Below are positions 46,374 through 56,821 of a stretch of 64,000 nt of DNA, piece by piece. Within the stretch, counting starts at the first letter, position 1. The number at the start of each line of letters is the position of its first letter. This DNA is from Actinomadura craniellae. GTDB lineage: Bacteria; Actinomycetota; Actinomycetes; Streptosporangiales; Streptosporangiaceae. The stretch is taken from the NCBI RefSeq assembly GCF_003289645.1, contig NZ_QLYX01000004.1, forward strand, positions 124,001 to 188,000. Reading direction: 5' to 3'. The position numbers and the translations under genes are program-made. Below the pieces are notes generated by a model. That model saw only the letters and a list, made by a program, of their open reading frames with translations. It had not been told where the DNA came from and did no database searches.

Positions 46374-47948
46374 GTGGAAACGAATCACAACTTCCTGCAG
46401 ACAGGGGGTCAACCGGTCTCGGACCGGATGCGGGAGTTGCTCGCCCGTGCGGCGCAGGACCACGTCTACGAAGAGCGCTCCCAAGGGCAGGTACTGGACG
46501 AGATACGCCAGCGCCTGGAGGGGATGGAGTGGCTGCTTCGTGAGGTGCGCGAGCGCGAGCTCAGCGGTCTGACGGGACAGCTGGACAGCGTACGGGGTCA
46601 GGTCGACGGCCTTTCCAGCACTGTCCCCGAGTGGGCGGTGGGGCTGGCCGAGCACATCGAGGCGATGGGCGAGCGGGTCAGGCCCGTCGCCGAACTCCCC
46701 GCGCTCTGGGCGGACGTCGGGGTCGTCGCCGAGAACATCGACGAGAGCCTGACGCGAATCCAGGCCGTCCTCGACTCCGCGCGGCACATCACGGACGCGA
46801 CCGACCAGGTCAACCAGCGGATGGAGGAGATGGGCCGGCGCCTGGACAAGCTCCAGGGCAGCATGGAGGCCGCCTCCGTCCGGTTCAACCGCCTCGACAA
46901 GTCGCTGGCCGAGCAGGGACACCGCACGGAGCAGCTCGAACGTTCGATCCACGAGGTCGGCGCCCGGATCGACCAGTCGCTGGGCGAGGCGGCCGAGCGG
47001 GTCGAGCAGGGGCTGCACGCGGTCAACGGCCGGGTCGAGGGCGTGAGCGGCCGGCTGGACGGGCTCGACGGGCGGCTGGCCGGCCTCTCCGGCAAGCTGG
47101 ACGGGATGGACGGCCGGTTCGAGGGCCTCGACGACCGGATCGGCTCGGTCAACGACCGCATCGCGCAACTCCCCGCCTCCCTGGGCTCCAACGAGCTGCA
47201 CCGCAAGCTGACCGACCTGACCCAGCGCCCGGCGATCGACCACACCGACCGCTTCGACGCCCTGGAGAAGCGGCTGGCCGACGCGATCGACCCGCTGTTC
47301 GACGAGTTGCGCGCCCGCCCCGACCGGGACGAGGTCAGGACCGTCATGGCCAAGATCGCAGAAGCGGCCTACGGCGACGTCACCAAGCGGATGGACGAAT
47401 TCTCCCGCCGTTTCGAGAACGTCCACGAGGACGTACGGAAGCGCATCGAGGGCATCCACGACGAGGTCACCAAAAAGGTCGACTCCGCGCTGGAGGAGTT
47501 CACCACCCAGGTCGACATCGTCTCCCGGCGGGTCGAGTCGGTGAACAACGACGTGACCAAACAGGTCGATTCGATGCATCACGAGTTCAGCCGCCAGGTG
47601 AACGGCATCCACGACGACATGGCCACCCGGATCGACGGGTTCCGGGAGAACGTCGCCCGGCGGGTCGAGAGCGTCCAGGAGGAGTTCTCCCGGCGCGTCG
47701 AGGTGGTGCAGGACGAGGTGGCCGAGCGGGCCGAGGCGGTGCAGGCCGAGGTCAGCCGGCGGTTCGAGGGCGTCCAGCACGAGGTCGGCCGCCAGGTCGG
47801 CGCGGTGCAGGACAGCGTCGGCCAGCAGGTGTCCGCGGCGCACACCGACGTGCTCAAGCGGCTCGCCACGCTGGAGGAGACGATGCTGGCCCTGGCCGAG
47901 GCGCTGCTGCGGCCACGGCGCGAGGGCCGGGAGACGGGCCAGCGCTGA
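46374..47948 (+). CDS. long coiled-coil protein with heptad then hendecad repeats
   Basis: 524 residues, almost wholly alpha-helical, with no signal peptide or membrane helix. Residues about 221-262 are seven-residue repeats (LDGLDGR, LAGLSGK, LDGMDGR, FEGLDDR, IGSVNDR). From about 345 on, especially 431-486, the period becomes eleven (VESVQEEFSRR, VEVVQDEVAER, AEAVQAEVSRR, FEGVQHEVGRQ, VGAVQDSVGQQ). It resembles apolipoprotein or cytoskeletal coiled coils and may form filaments or bind membranes. GTG start with GAAGGGG upstream. The 227-nt gap before it is AT-richer and holds CAGTGA/TCACTG arms (46308-46331 region). I recognise no family; the function is unknown. Confidence 0.85.
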   Translation: METNHNFLQTGGQPVSDRMRELLARAAQDHVYEERSQGQVLDEIRQRLEGMEWLLREVRERELSGLTGQLDSVRGQVDGLSSTVPEWAVGLAEHIEAMGERVRPVAELPALWADVGVVAENIDESLTRIQAVLDSARHITDATDQVNQRMEEMGRRLDKLQGSMEAASVRFNRLDKSLAEQGHRTEQLERSIHEVGARIDQSLGEAAERVEQGLHAVNGRVEGVSGRLDGLDGRLAGLSGKLDGMDGRFEGLDDRIGSVNDRIAQLPASLGSNELHRKLTDLTQRPAIDHTDRFDALEKRLADAIDPLFDELRARPDRDEVRTVMAKIAEAAYGDVTKRMDEFSRRFENVHEDVRKRIEGIHDEVTKKVDSALEEFTTQVDIVSRRVESVNNDVTKQVDSMHHEFSRQVNGIHDDMATRIDGFRENVARRVESVQEEFSRRVEVVQDEVAERAEAVQAEVSRRFEGVQHEVGRQVGAVQDSVGQQVSAAHTDVLKRLATLEETMLALAEALLRPRREGRETGQR

Positions 47949-47962
47949 TCTTGTGGTGCGGG

Positions 47963-48000
47963 GTGGGGTGCCTCCTTGGTGATTTCGGGAGGTACCCCAC
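47963..48000 (+). terminator. hairpin after the coiled-coil gene
   Basis: A 13-bp stem GTGGGGTGCCTCC / GGAGGTACCCCAC (one G-U pair) with a 12-nt loop, 14 nt past the stop; no U-tract. Confidence 0.7.
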
Positions 48001-48011
48001 CATGCTCGTTA

Positions 48012-48081
48012 ATATCGGCATATAGGCCGTAAAGCCGATATGAAGGTAGGCCCGGCCCGATCAAGACACGTCGATGACGTG
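48012..48081. promoter_or_regulatory. two inverted repeats upstream of the APH-fold gene
   Basis: ATATCGGC / GCCGATAT (48012-48019 and 48034-48041) and CACGTCGATGACGTG (48067-48081), in an AT-richer gap. They may be operators; no regulator gene is adjacent. Confidence 0.35.
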
Positions 48082-48140
48082 CAAAGGATTACGTTCTGTT
48101 CTCAGCGAATCACTCCTCATACTGGCCGGAATCCGTTTAC

Positions 48141-49065
48141 ATGGATGCCGTGACCGAAACCCGGACGTCCAGCTTGACCACTGCCGAGCCTCCGTGCGCC
48201 GCCACCCTGCGCTGGGTGGAGGAGTGCCTGGGCTCCGGCAGCGTGGTCAAAATGGTCCGGCCGCTACTCGGCGGCGACTCCCACGTCAACCACGCGCTGC
48301 TGGTCGAGACCCGCAGCGGCATCGGGCACCGGCTGGTGCTGCGCCGCTGGGCGCACCCCGGCGAGGCGGCCCTCGACCACCACGAGTTCTCACCCGAGCG
48401 CGAGATCGCGGCACTGGCCCTGCTGGCGGGCTGCGAGATCCCCACCCCGTGCCTGGTCGCGGCCGACCCCTCCGGAGTGCACTGCGACGCGCCCGCGCTG
48501 CTGATCACCAGGCTGATCGGGCACCCGCCCCGCCCGTCCAGCGAGGAACTGCCCGAATACCTGATCCAGCTCGCCGCCGCGCTGCTGGCGGTGCACGCGG
48601 TCAAGGGCGGCGCCACCATGCCGCCCTACATCCCGCACAACCGGCTCGACTCGCGGCTGCCACCCAGGGCCGCGCTACGCCCGCAGCTCTGGGACCGGGC
48701 GTTCGAGATCGCCGCCGGGCCGGCTCCGGCCGCCGACGCACACTTCATCCACCGCGACTACCACCCCGACAACACGCTGTGGTCCAACGGGCGGCTGACC
48801 GGCATCGTCGACTGGTCCAGCGCCTCCTACGGCCCCGCCGCGGTCGACATCGCGCACATGCGGCGCGACCTCACCCTCCAGTACGGAGTGGGCGCCGCCG
48901 ACCGCTTCCTGGACACCTTCGACCAGGTCTCCGGCGGCTACACGCACGACCCCTACTGGGACGTGCGGTGCGTCGTCGACCTGCTGCCCGAGACCTGCGT
49001 CCGCGCCATCTCCGACTGCCGCATCCCCGTGCTGGAGGAGTACCTGATCTCACGCATCGCGCAGA

Positions 49066-49085
<20 letters not shown>
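48141..49085 (+). CDS. APH-fold phosphotransferase
   Basis: 314 residues of the aminoglycoside phosphotransferase/choline kinase fold. The catalytic loop is [11 protein letters not shown] (H204, D206, N211) and the metal Asp is D224 in [20 protein letters not shown]-terminal [22 protein letters not shown] fits the nucleotide-binding lobe. The substrate is unknown; most chromosomal members phosphorylate small metabolites rather than antibiotics. ATG 48141, with a second start GTG 48150 in frame; neither has a clear ribosome site. Its last 20 bp overlap the convergent tsaD end. Confidence 0.8.
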
Positions 49086-50096
<1,011 letters not shown>

Positions 50097-50100
<4 letters not shown>

Positions 50101-50612
50101 GAGAAGTCCTCCTCTCGGGTGAAGCCGACCGTCGCCGCACCGGCCCGGCGGCGCATCACGATCGCGTCCATGCCGGACGGCTGGTAGTAGTTCTTGCGGA
50201 CGCCCACCCGGGTGAAGCCGAACCGCTCGTACAGCGCCCGGGCCCGGTCGTTGTCGGCCCGGACCTCCAGGAACACCGCGGCACAGCCGCGCCGGCCCGC
50301 CTCGTCGAGCAGCTCCGCCAGCAGCGCGGCACCCACCCCGCGGCCCTGGTGCCCGGCCCGCACGCCGATGGTCTGCACGTCGCCCTGGTCGCCCGCGGCG
50401 GCCAGGCCCGCGTACCCCACCAGCCGGCCGCCGTCCTCGGCCACCACGTAGTGCCGGGTGCGCGGCTGGTCGGCCAGCTCGGCGCGCAGCATCCCCTCGC
50501 TCCAGGCGTCCTCGGGGAACAGTTCCCGCTCCAGCATCAGCACGGCGGGCAGGTCGGTGGCCGTCATGCTCCGCAGCCGCACGCCGGAGCCGTCCCTCCC
50601 GCGCGGTGTCAT
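50097..50612 (-). CDS. rimI: ribosomal protein alanine N-acetyltransferase
   Basis: 171 residues of the GNAT fold. [31 protein letters not shown] is the RimI-type start (shown for type), the acetyl-CoA loop is [13 protein letters not shown], and the C-terminal [27 protein letters not shown] is characteristic. The protein acetylates the N-terminus of ribosomal S18 in E. coli. Start and stop overlap tsaB and tsaD by ATGA, so all three are translationally coupled. Confidence 0.95.
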
Positions 50613-51280
50613 GCCGGGGTCACCTTCTTGCGCGGGCCGGGCAGCCGGGCGTCGGGACGGCGCAGGTACAGCGGCTCGGGCGGCAGCAGCGGCGGGCCCG
50701 GGGCGCCGGACAGCCGGGCCACCGCCAGTTCGGCCAGGGCGGCGGCGGTGGGCAGCAGGGGGGCCGGATCGCCGGCCGCGCCCAGCACCTCGGGATACAG
50801 TGCCGCGCCCTCCCCGATCACCGGCAGGCCGGGTTCGGCGGCCTCGGCCGGCGGGCCGACCGCGGGTTCGGTGGCCCGCTCGCGCGCCGAGTCGTACCGG
50901 GCCCAGTAGACCTCCTTGCGCCGGGCGTCGCTCGCCACCACGAACGGGTGTTCCCGGCCGGACGCCCAGGCGATCGCGTCCAGCGTGCAGATGCCGTGCA
51001 CCGGCACGCGCAGCGCCTCGCCCAGCGCGCGGGCGGTCATGACGCCCACCCGCAGCCCGGTGTAGGGGCCGGGGCCGACGCCCACCGCGATGGCGCTCAG
51101 CTCGGCCGGGGCCGTGCCCGCCTCGGCCAGCACGGCGGCGACCGAGGGGGTGAGCAGTTCGGCGTGGCGGCGGTCGACGCTCTCGGTCAGGGCACGGGAG
51201 CGTACGGCCTCGCCGGGGGCCCACTCGTACAGTGCCACGGTGACCGCGGCGGTGGCGGTGTCGAAAGCCAGGACCAGCAC
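50609..51280 (-). CDS. tsaB: tRNA threonylcarbamoyladenosine biosynthesis protein TsaB
   Basis: About 223 residues. A catalytically silent ASKHA paralogue that dimerises with TsaD. Conserved [29 protein letters not shown], and the hallmark [20 protein letters not shown]. The C-terminal half is Ala/Pro-rich. The start is either GTG 51280 or TTG 51289. No Shine-Dalgarno site is seen, but a TACGCT hexamer ends 8 nt before GTG 51280. Coupled to rimI by ATGA. Confidence 0.93.
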   Translation of the reverse strand: MLVLAFDTATAAVTVALYEWAPGEAVRSRALTESVDRRHAELLTPSVAAVLAEAGTAPAELSAIAVGVGPGPYTGLRVGVMTARALGEALRVPVHGICTLDAIAWASGREHPFVVASDARRKEVYWARYDSARERATEPAVGPPAEAAEPGLPVIGEGAALYPEVLGAAGDPAPLLPTAAALAELAVARLSGAPGPPLLPPEPLYLRRPDARLPGPRKKVTPA

Positions 51281-51321
51281 GACTCGCAAGCGTAGTGCAG
51301 CCGAGGGTCAGGATCGGCGCG

Positions 51322-52077
51322 TCACTTGGCGGTGTTCAGGCCCTTGACGGCTTCCTGCAGGGCGTCCAGCGCCCCGTCGAAGGCGGTGCCCTCGCCGATC
51401 GGCTTCTTGCCGCCGCCACCGGAGAAGTGGATGGTGACGAGCACGTTGCGCACCCGGACGTTGACGATCGCCTCGCCGTTGTCGCGGCCTTCATCGACGA
51501 TGTAGACCGCGTAGCCCTCATCGCCCACGCCGTCGACGGCCTTGCGCGCGGCGACCCGCTGCCCGTCCAGCAGGCTCTTGCCGCTCTCGTCCGCCTGGCG
51601 TTCGGTCTGGAACCGCTGGCCCGCCGTGGTGGCGCCGCCGTCGACGATGCGCAGTTCCACGGTGAGCTGGCGCCGCTTGGTGGCGGTGTAGTTGCTCCAC
51701 ACGCACTGGTTCTGCGAGTCGCCGCCCTGGTAGGCGTCGCCCTGCGTGCGGTCGCCGCCGGGCACCAGGCGGTCGCTCAGGTCGTCGCTGATCAGCGTGC
51801 ACGTGTCGGGGACGACGACGCGGTCGCCGGCCGCCCCGGCCTCGGCGGAGGAGCCGCTGGCGCTCACCTGACCGCCGCCGCCCTCCCTGTCCTGGGCCCC
51901 TGTCAGCACGATGAAGCCGGCGAGCGCGCAGGCGGCGACGCCCGCCACGACCCCCGCCAATACCACCGGCAGCCGCCACGAGGAGGCGGTGCGGCCCGAG
52001 CGGACAACGCGATGATTGCCGCTCTGGGTCCGGACGACCCGATGCCCCCCGTTCGTACTGCGATGACTACCGCTCAC
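51322..52077 (-). CDS. membrane-anchored DUF3558-like protein
   Basis: 251 residues. A basic, His/Arg/Ser-rich N-terminus with GGHRVVRTQSGNHRVVRSGR is followed by one membrane helix (about 35-58, LPVVLAGVVAGVAACALAGF) and an extracellular domain. That domain has VPDTCTLISDDLSDRLVPGG and NQCVWSNYTATKRRQLTVELRI, the CxxL...CxW pattern of DUF3558, where the two Cys probably form a disulfide. The function is unknown. The GTG at 52077 lies behind AGGGGTGAG. It interrupts the tsaE-tsaB pair, which adjoin in many relatives. Confidence 0.65.
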   Translation of the reverse strand: MSGSHRSTNGGHRVVRTQSGNHRVVRSGRTASSWRLPVVLAGVVAGVAACALAGFIVLTGAQDREGGGGQVSASGSSAEAGAAGDRVVVPDTCTLISDDLSDRLVPGGDRTQGDAYQGGDSQNQCVWSNYTATKRRQLTVELRIVDGGATTAGQRFQTERQADESGKSLLDGQRVAARKAVDGVGDEGYAVYIVDEGRDNGEAIVNVRVRNVLVTIHFSGGGGKKPIGEGTAFDGALDALQEAVKGLNTAK

Positions 52078-52199
52078 CGGCTCACCCCTGTATTTGAAAG
52101 CCTGTCTTGTTCGCGCAGGTGAGGTTTCTTTCCGGCAAAGCGTACGACATCTGTTCGTAAGGTGGGCAGCTGAGGTTTGGGAAAAAAACGCGAACGGAT

Positions 52200-52685
52200 C
52201 TATCTCGACTGTGAGTATGCAAGCAACTTCGCGAGGTCCTTCCAACGTTCGCCCACGCCGGTAAGATTCGCGACCCGCTCCTCGGAGTCGTCCGAACGGT
52301 CGAGAATGATCTCCAACCGTTCCTCCGCGAGCCCCTCCGCCACGCCTTCGCCCCATTCGACAACGGTCACCGATTCGGCCACGGTGGCGTCGAGATCGAG
52401 ATCGTCGAGTTCCGTGACGCCCCCCAGCCGGTAGGCGTCGACGTGCACCAGCGGCGGGCCGCCCGCCAGCGAGGGGTGCACCCGGGCGATCACGAACGTC
52501 GGGGACGTGATCGGCCCGCGCACCCGCAGCCCCGCGCCGATCCCCTGGGTCAGCGTCGTCTTGCCCGCACCCAGCTCGCCCGAGAGCACCAGCAGGTCCC
52601 CCGCCCGCAGCAGCCCGGCCAGCCGTGTCCCCAGCTCGTACATCGCCGCCGCGGTCGGCACCGTGACATGCACCGTCCCGCTCAT
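52200..52685 (-). CDS. tsaE: tRNA threonylcarbamoyladenosine biosynthesis ATPase TsaE
   Basis: 161 residues. Walker A GELGAGKT at 36-43, then GIGAGLRVRGPITSPTFVIARVH and LVHVDAYRLGG, ending with VVEWGEGVAEGL. It drives the turnover of the TsaB-TsaD complex. The ATG overlaps the stop of the upstream hydrolase gene (ATGA). The C-terminal 20 residues (RWKDLAKLLAYSQSR) extend beyond the conserved fold. Confidence 0.95.
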   Translation of the reverse strand: MSGTVHVTVPTAAAMYELGTRLAGLLRAGDLLVLSGELGAGKTTLTQGIGAGLRVRGPITSPTFVIARVHPSLAGGPPLVHVDAYRLGGVTELDDLDLDATVAESVTVVEWGEGVAEGLAEERLEIILDRSDDSEERVANLTGVGERWKDLAKLLAYSQSR

Positions 52686-53776
52686 GCCGGCCGCTTCCGG
52701 TTCCGGGGCCGGGAGCGGGACCGGGTGATCAGCCGCCGCAGCGCGCCGGTGACCACCCCCGGATGCTCCAGCGGCAGGACATGACCGGCCTCCACCACCT
52801 CGATCACCTCCGCGTTCGGCAGCGCCGCCGCGATCGCCCGGCCGTGCTCGGGCGGGGTGAGCCGGTCGCGCCCGCCCACCAGCACCACCGCGGGCACCCG
52901 GGCGATCGGGTCCAGCGCCAGCCGCTTGTCATGCGCCATCAGGGAAGGATAGAACTCCGCGATCACGTCGATCGGGGTCGATCGGATCATCTCCTCCAGG
53001 AAGCCCACCACGGTCGGGCTCACGTACTTGTCCGCGAACGCCATCCGCCGGGTGACCATGAAGGCCAGGTCGGCGCCGAGATGGCGGGTGCGGTCGACCA
53101 GCTCCGGCCGCCGGCCCAGCCCGCGGACCACGCCCGGGGCCAGCGGGCGCACCAGCTTGGCCAGGAGGATCGGCAGGCCCAGGGTCATCTCGGCGAGGTT
53201 CCCGCACGAGGTGTTGATCAGCGCCACCCCGACGACCTGGTCGCCGAACAGCTCGGGGCGCAGCTCGGCCAGCGCCATGATCGCCATACCGCCCATCGAG
53301 TGCCCGACCAGCACCACCGAACTCCCCGCCGGGACCGTCGCCCGCAGCACCTCGTACAGGTCCGAGCCGAGCTGGTCGATGGTGGCCCGGGTCGGGTTGC
53401 CGCGGCCGGAGCGGCCATGGCTGCGCTGGTCCCAGAACACCAGCCGGGCCCCGGTGCCGGCCAGATCGCGCCGCTGGTAGTGCCAGGAGTCCTGGTTGAG
53501 CGTGTAGCCGTGGCAGAACAGCACGGTCAGCGCCGCGTCGTCGGGGCCGTCGACCTCCACGTACAGCGGCAGCCCGTCGTCGGCCGGGACGGTCAGCGGC
53601 CGGCCGCGCAACTCGCCGAAGGGCTCGCTCGCGTCGTGGTCGGGCCGGAACCGCTCCCGTCCGACGACGAACCGGCGGACGCCCACGGCGGTGCCGATCC
53701 CCGCGGCGCCCAGCCCGGCGACGGTCCCCGCGACGCCCACCCAGCCCGGCCGCCGCCTAGGACGTTGCTCGCCCAT
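52682..53776 (-). CDS. membrane-anchored alpha/beta hydrolase
   Basis: 364 residues. An N-terminal hydrophobic helix (11-33) after MGEQRPRRRP anchors the enzyme. The alpha/beta hydrolase core has the oxyanion region LFCHGYTLNQDSW, the nucleophile Ser in VVLVGHSMGGMA, the acid in LVGGRDRLTPPEHG and the His in EAGHVLPLEHP. The substrate is unknown. ATG 53776 with GGGGAGG upstream. Its start overlaps the alr 3' end by 20 bp and its stop overlaps tsaE, so it belongs to the alr-tsaE operon, as in other actinobacteria. Confidence 0.9.
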   Translation of the reverse strand: MGEQRPRRRPGWVGVAGTVAGLGAAGIGTAVGVRRFVVGRERFRPDHDASEPFGELRGRPLTVPADDGLPLYVEVDGPDDAALTVLFCHGYTLNQDSWHYQRRDLAGTGARLVFWDQRSHGRSGRGNPTRATIDQLGSDLYEVLRATVPAGSSVVLVGHSMGGMAIMALAELRPELFGDQVVGVALINTSCGNLAEMTLGLPILLAKLVRPLAPGVVRGLGRRPELVDRTRHLGADLAFMVTRRMAFADKYVSPTVVGFLEEMIRSTPIDVIAEFYPSLMAHDKRLALDPIARVPAVVLVGGRDRLTPPEHGRAIAAALPNAEVIEVVEAGHVLPLEHPGVVTGALRRLITRSRSRPRNRKRPA

Positions 53777-54896
53777 CGGGCCTCCCCTCGTACACCCGCG
53801 GCACCCGGGCCCCGATCCGGGTGACGATCTCATAGGAGATCGTTCCCAGCGCGCCGGCCCAGTCCTGCGCCGTGGGCTCGCCGCGGTCGCCCGGGCCGAA
53901 CAGGACCACCTCGTCGCCCGCGGCGATCGGGTCGTCGCCCAGGTCGATCACGAACTGGTCCATGCAGACCCGCCCGGCGATCCGCCGGCGGCGGCCGCCC
54001 GCCAGCACCTCCAGCAGGTTCGAGCCGTGCCGGGGGACGCCGTCGCCGTACCCGGCCGGCACCACCGCCAGGGTGGTCTCCCGCCCGGTCGTGTAGGTCA
54101 TGCCGTAGGAGACGCCGCTGCCCGCCGGGACCCGCTTGACCAGCGCCACCGCGGCGCTCAGCGTCATCGCGGGGCGCAGCCCGAAGGCGCCCCGCTCCGG
54201 GAGGGGCGACAGCCCGTACATCGCGATGCCCGGCCGGACCAGGTCGTAGCGGGCCGCGGGGATCGTCAGCAGCGCGGCCGAGTTCGCCAGATGCCGCACC
54301 TCGGGGTGGATCCCGGCCTTCTCCGCGTAGTCCGCCGCCTCGGCGAACGCCCGCAGCTGCGCGGCGTTCGCCGGGTGGTCCGGCTCGTCGGCGCACGCCA
54401 GGTGGGACATCAGGCCGACCGCCCGCAGCCGCCCGGCGGCCTGCCCGGCCAGCGCCGCGTCCACCAGGGACGGCCAGTCGGACGGCCCCGCACCGCCCCG
54501 GGACATCCCGGTGTCGGCCTTGAGATGCACCCGCGCCGGCCGGCCCGCCCGGTCGGCCGCCGCCGCGATCTCCGCGAGCAGCCCGGCGGATCCGGCGGCG
54601 AGGTCCACATCGGCGGCGACGGCCCGGTCGTAGGGCTCCCCCGGCCCGCACAGGCAGACCAGGATCGGCGCGGTCAGCCCGGCCTCGCGCAGGTGCAGCG
54701 CCTCGGCCAGCCGGGCCACCCCCAGCCAGGTCGCGCCGCCCGCCAGCGCCGCCCGCGCGACCTCGGCGATGCCGTGGCCGTACCCGTCGGCCTTGACCAT
54801 GGCCATCGCCGGGACGCCGCCCGCCCGCTCGCGCAGCAGCGCCACGTTGGCGCTGATGGCGCCCAGGTCGATCAGCGCCCGTGCCGGGATCGTCAT
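53757..54896 (-). CDS. alr: alanine racemase
   Basis: 379 residues. A PLP enzyme making D-alanine for peptidoglycan. PLP lysine K35 in MAMVKADGYGHG; catalytic tyrosine Y264 in GSGVSYGMTYTT; HLKADTGMSRGG and LVRPGIAMYGLSP complete the TIM barrel; C-terminal beta domain with VCMDQFVIDLGDDPI. ATG 54896; GAGGGAGG lies somewhat far (about 12 nt) and GGAAG nearer. It heads the alr-hydrolase-tsaE group, 86 nt downstream of nnr. Confidence 0.96.
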   Translation of the reverse strand: MTIPARALIDLGAISANVALLRERAGGVPAMAMVKADGYGHGIAEVARAALAGGATWLGVARLAEALHLREAGLTAPILVCLCGPGEPYDRAVAADVDLAAGSAGLLAEIAAAADRAGRPARVHLKADTGMSRGGAGPSDWPSLVDAALAGQAAGRLRAVGLMSHLACADEPDHPANAAQLRAFAEAADYAEKAGIHPEVRHLANSAALLTIPAARYDLVRPGIAMYGLSPLPERGAFGLRPAMTLSAAVALVKRVPAGSGVSYGMTYTTGRETTLAVVPAGYGDGVPRHGSNLLEVLAGGRRRRIAGRVCMDQFVIDLGDDPIAAGDEVVLFGPGDRGEPTAQDWAGALGTISYEIVTRIGARVPRVYEGRPDGRATS

Positions 54897-54982
54897 GTTC
54901 TTCCGTCCCTCCCTCTCAGCGCGCGTCCGGGCCGGTCACCAGTGTCGCGCATCTGATCGGATGCCCGCGCTGACCCGGATGT

Positions 54983-56434
54983 TCACGTCCCGGCCAGCGT
55001 CCGGAAGGCGGCGGGCAGCGCGCCGATCACGTCGCCGGCGGCGAGCGGGGCCCCGTCAGCCGCCAGGCGGGCCGCCATGCCGTGCAGGTAGGCCCCGGCG
55101 GCGGCCGCGTCGAGCGCCGCCATGCCACCGGCCAGCAGCGCACCGATCAGCCCCGACAGCACGTCGCCGGTGCCCGCGGTGGCCAGCCACGAGGTGCCGG
55201 TGGGGTTCACCCGCACCGGCCGGCCGGCCGCCGCGATCAGCGTGGTGGAGCCCTTGAGCAGCACGGTGGCCCGGAGTTCGGCCGCCGCCCGGCGGACGTG
55301 CTCCAGCCGCCGGGCCTCGATGTCGGCGCGGTCGGCGTCCAGCAGCCGGGCCAACTCCCCGGCGTGCGGGGTCAGCACGGTGGGCGCGGTCCGGCCGGGG
55401 AGCAGGTCGCGGTGGCGGGCCAGCACGGTGAGCCCGTCGGCGTCCACCAGCACGGGCACGTCGGTGCCGAGCGCCGCGGCGACCAGCGCCGCGGCGGCGT
55501 CGCCGGTGCCCAGCCCCGGGCCCACCACCCAGGCCTGCACCCGGCCCGCCGCGGCGAGGCCGGCCGCGTCCCCCGGCTCGATCACCGTGGTGACGGCCTC
55601 GGGCCAGCGCCGCCGGACCACCGCCACGGCCGGGGCGACCGAGACGAACCGCACCATCCCCGCCCCACCGTGCACGGCTCCGCCGGTGCTCAGCACCGCC
55701 GCCCCGGTGAACTGCTCGCCGCCCGCGACGATGCCGACCACCCCGCGCCGGTACTTGTCCGACTCGGGGCCGGGGAGCGGGGGGTCCACGTCGTCCGGGC
55801 CGGTGACCGTCACGTCGGGGTCCGGCAGCTCGGGGCCCAGCCCGATGTCGACCAGTTCGACCACCCCGCAGCGCGCGGCGCCGGGGTCGATGAACAGGCC
55901 CGGCTTGTGGGTGCCGAAGGTGACGGTCACATCGGCCCGCACGGCCTCGCCCTCGACCCGGCCGGAGTTCGCGTCCACGCCGCTGGGGACGTCGCAGGCC
56001 ACCACCAGGCCGGGGGTCTCGTTCGCCCGCCGGGCCAGCGCGGCGTACGGCTCGCGCAGCGCCCCGCCACCGCCGATGCCGGTCAGGCCGTCGATCACCA
56101 GGTCGGCGGTGTCGATCTCGGCCGCGTCGCCCAGCCGGCCACCCGCGGCCAGCAGGGCCGCCAGCCCCGCCGGGTGCGTCCTGGACCCGGCGGGCACCGC
56201 CACCACCCGGGCTCCGCGCCGGGCCAGCCGCTCGCCCGCGTAGAGGGCGTCGCCGCCGTTGTCGCCGCCGCCGACGAGCAGCACCACGTCCGCGCCGTAC
56301 ACCCGCGGCAGCAGCGACGCGCAGACCGCGGCCAGCCCGGCCGCCGCCCGCTGCATCAGGGTGCCCTCGGGCAGCCGCGCCAGCAGCGCGGCCTCCGCCG
56401 CCCGGACCTTGTCGACCTCGTGCGCGTATCTCAT
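54983..56434 (-). CDS. nnr: bifunctional NAD(P)H-hydrate epimerase / dehydratase
   Basis: 483 residues. The N-terminal YjeF_N epimerase domain (1-210) has [31 protein letters not shown] and [13 protein letters not shown]. The C-terminal ribokinase-like dehydratase (about 220-480) has [33 protein letters not shown] and [21 protein letters not shown]. Together they repair hydrated NAD(P)H. The ATG overlaps the acpS stop (ATGA). Confidence 0.95.
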   Translation of the reverse strand: MRYAHEVDKVRAAEAALLARLPEGTLMQRAAAGLAAVCASLLPRVYGADVVLLVGGGDNGGDALYAGERLARRGARVVAVPAGSRTHPAGLAALLAAGGRLGDAAEIDTADLVIDGLTGIGGGGALREPYAALARRANETPGLVVACDVPSGVDANSGRVEGEAVRADVTVTFGTHKPGLFIDPGAARCGVVELVDIGLGPELPDPDVTVTGPDDVDPPLPGPESDKYRRGVVGIVAGGEQFTGAAVLSTGGAVHGGAGMVRFVSVAPAVAVVRRRWPEAVTTVIEPGDAAGLAAAGRVQAWVVGPGLGTGDAAAALVAAALGTDVPVLVDADGLTVLARHRDLLPGRTAPTVLTPHAGELARLLDADRADIEARRLEHVRRAAAELRATVLLKGSTTLIAAAGRPVRVNPTGTSWLATAGTGDVLSGLIGALLAGGMAALDAAAAGAYLHGMAARLAADGAPLAAGDVIGALPAAFRTLAGT

Positions 56435-56793
56435 GCCCTACCCCGCGTTTCGGCGATGACGATCGCCGTGGCGATGCCACCGTCATGGCTGAGCGAAACG
56501 TGCCAGTCCGTCACGCCCAGCCCGGCGGCCGCCGCAGCGACGGTCCCCGCGACGTGCAGTTCGGGCCGGCCGCCCGGGGCGCGGCGCACCTCCGCGTCGG
56601 TCCACCGCAGCCCGCCCGGCGCGCCCAGCGCCTTGGCCAGCGCCTCCTTGGCCGCGAACCGGGCGGCCAGCGAGCGCGCCGGCAGCCCGCGCTCGCCCTC
56701 GGTGAACAGCCTGGTCCGCAGCCCGGGAGTGCGTTCCAGGGACGCCTCGAACCGGGCGATGTCGACCACGTCGATACCCACTCCCACGATCAC
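56431..56793 (-). CDS. acpS: holo-[acyl-carrier-protein] synthase
   Basis: 120 residues. It transfers phosphopantetheine from CoA to the acyl carrier protein. [16 protein letters not shown] holds the Mg-binding Asp, [16 protein letters not shown] the Glu/Lys pair, and [15 protein letters not shown] the C-terminal strand. I prefer GTG 56793: the product then begins at the conserved IVGVGID, and TACGAT (56801-56806) lies 7 nt upstream as in leaderless mRNAs. GTG 56799 is the alternative. CoaA, which makes the CoA precursor, is encoded nearby at 58763. Confidence 0.93.
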   Translation of the reverse strand: MIVGVGIDVVDIARFEASLERTPGLRTRLFTEGERGLPARSLAARFAAKEALAKALGAPGGLRWTDAEVRRAPGGRPELHVAGTVAAAAAGLGVTDWHVSLSHDGGIATAIVIAETRGRA

Positions 56794-56821
56794 AGCCACG
56801 ATCGTAGGAGCCCGGGTCTCG

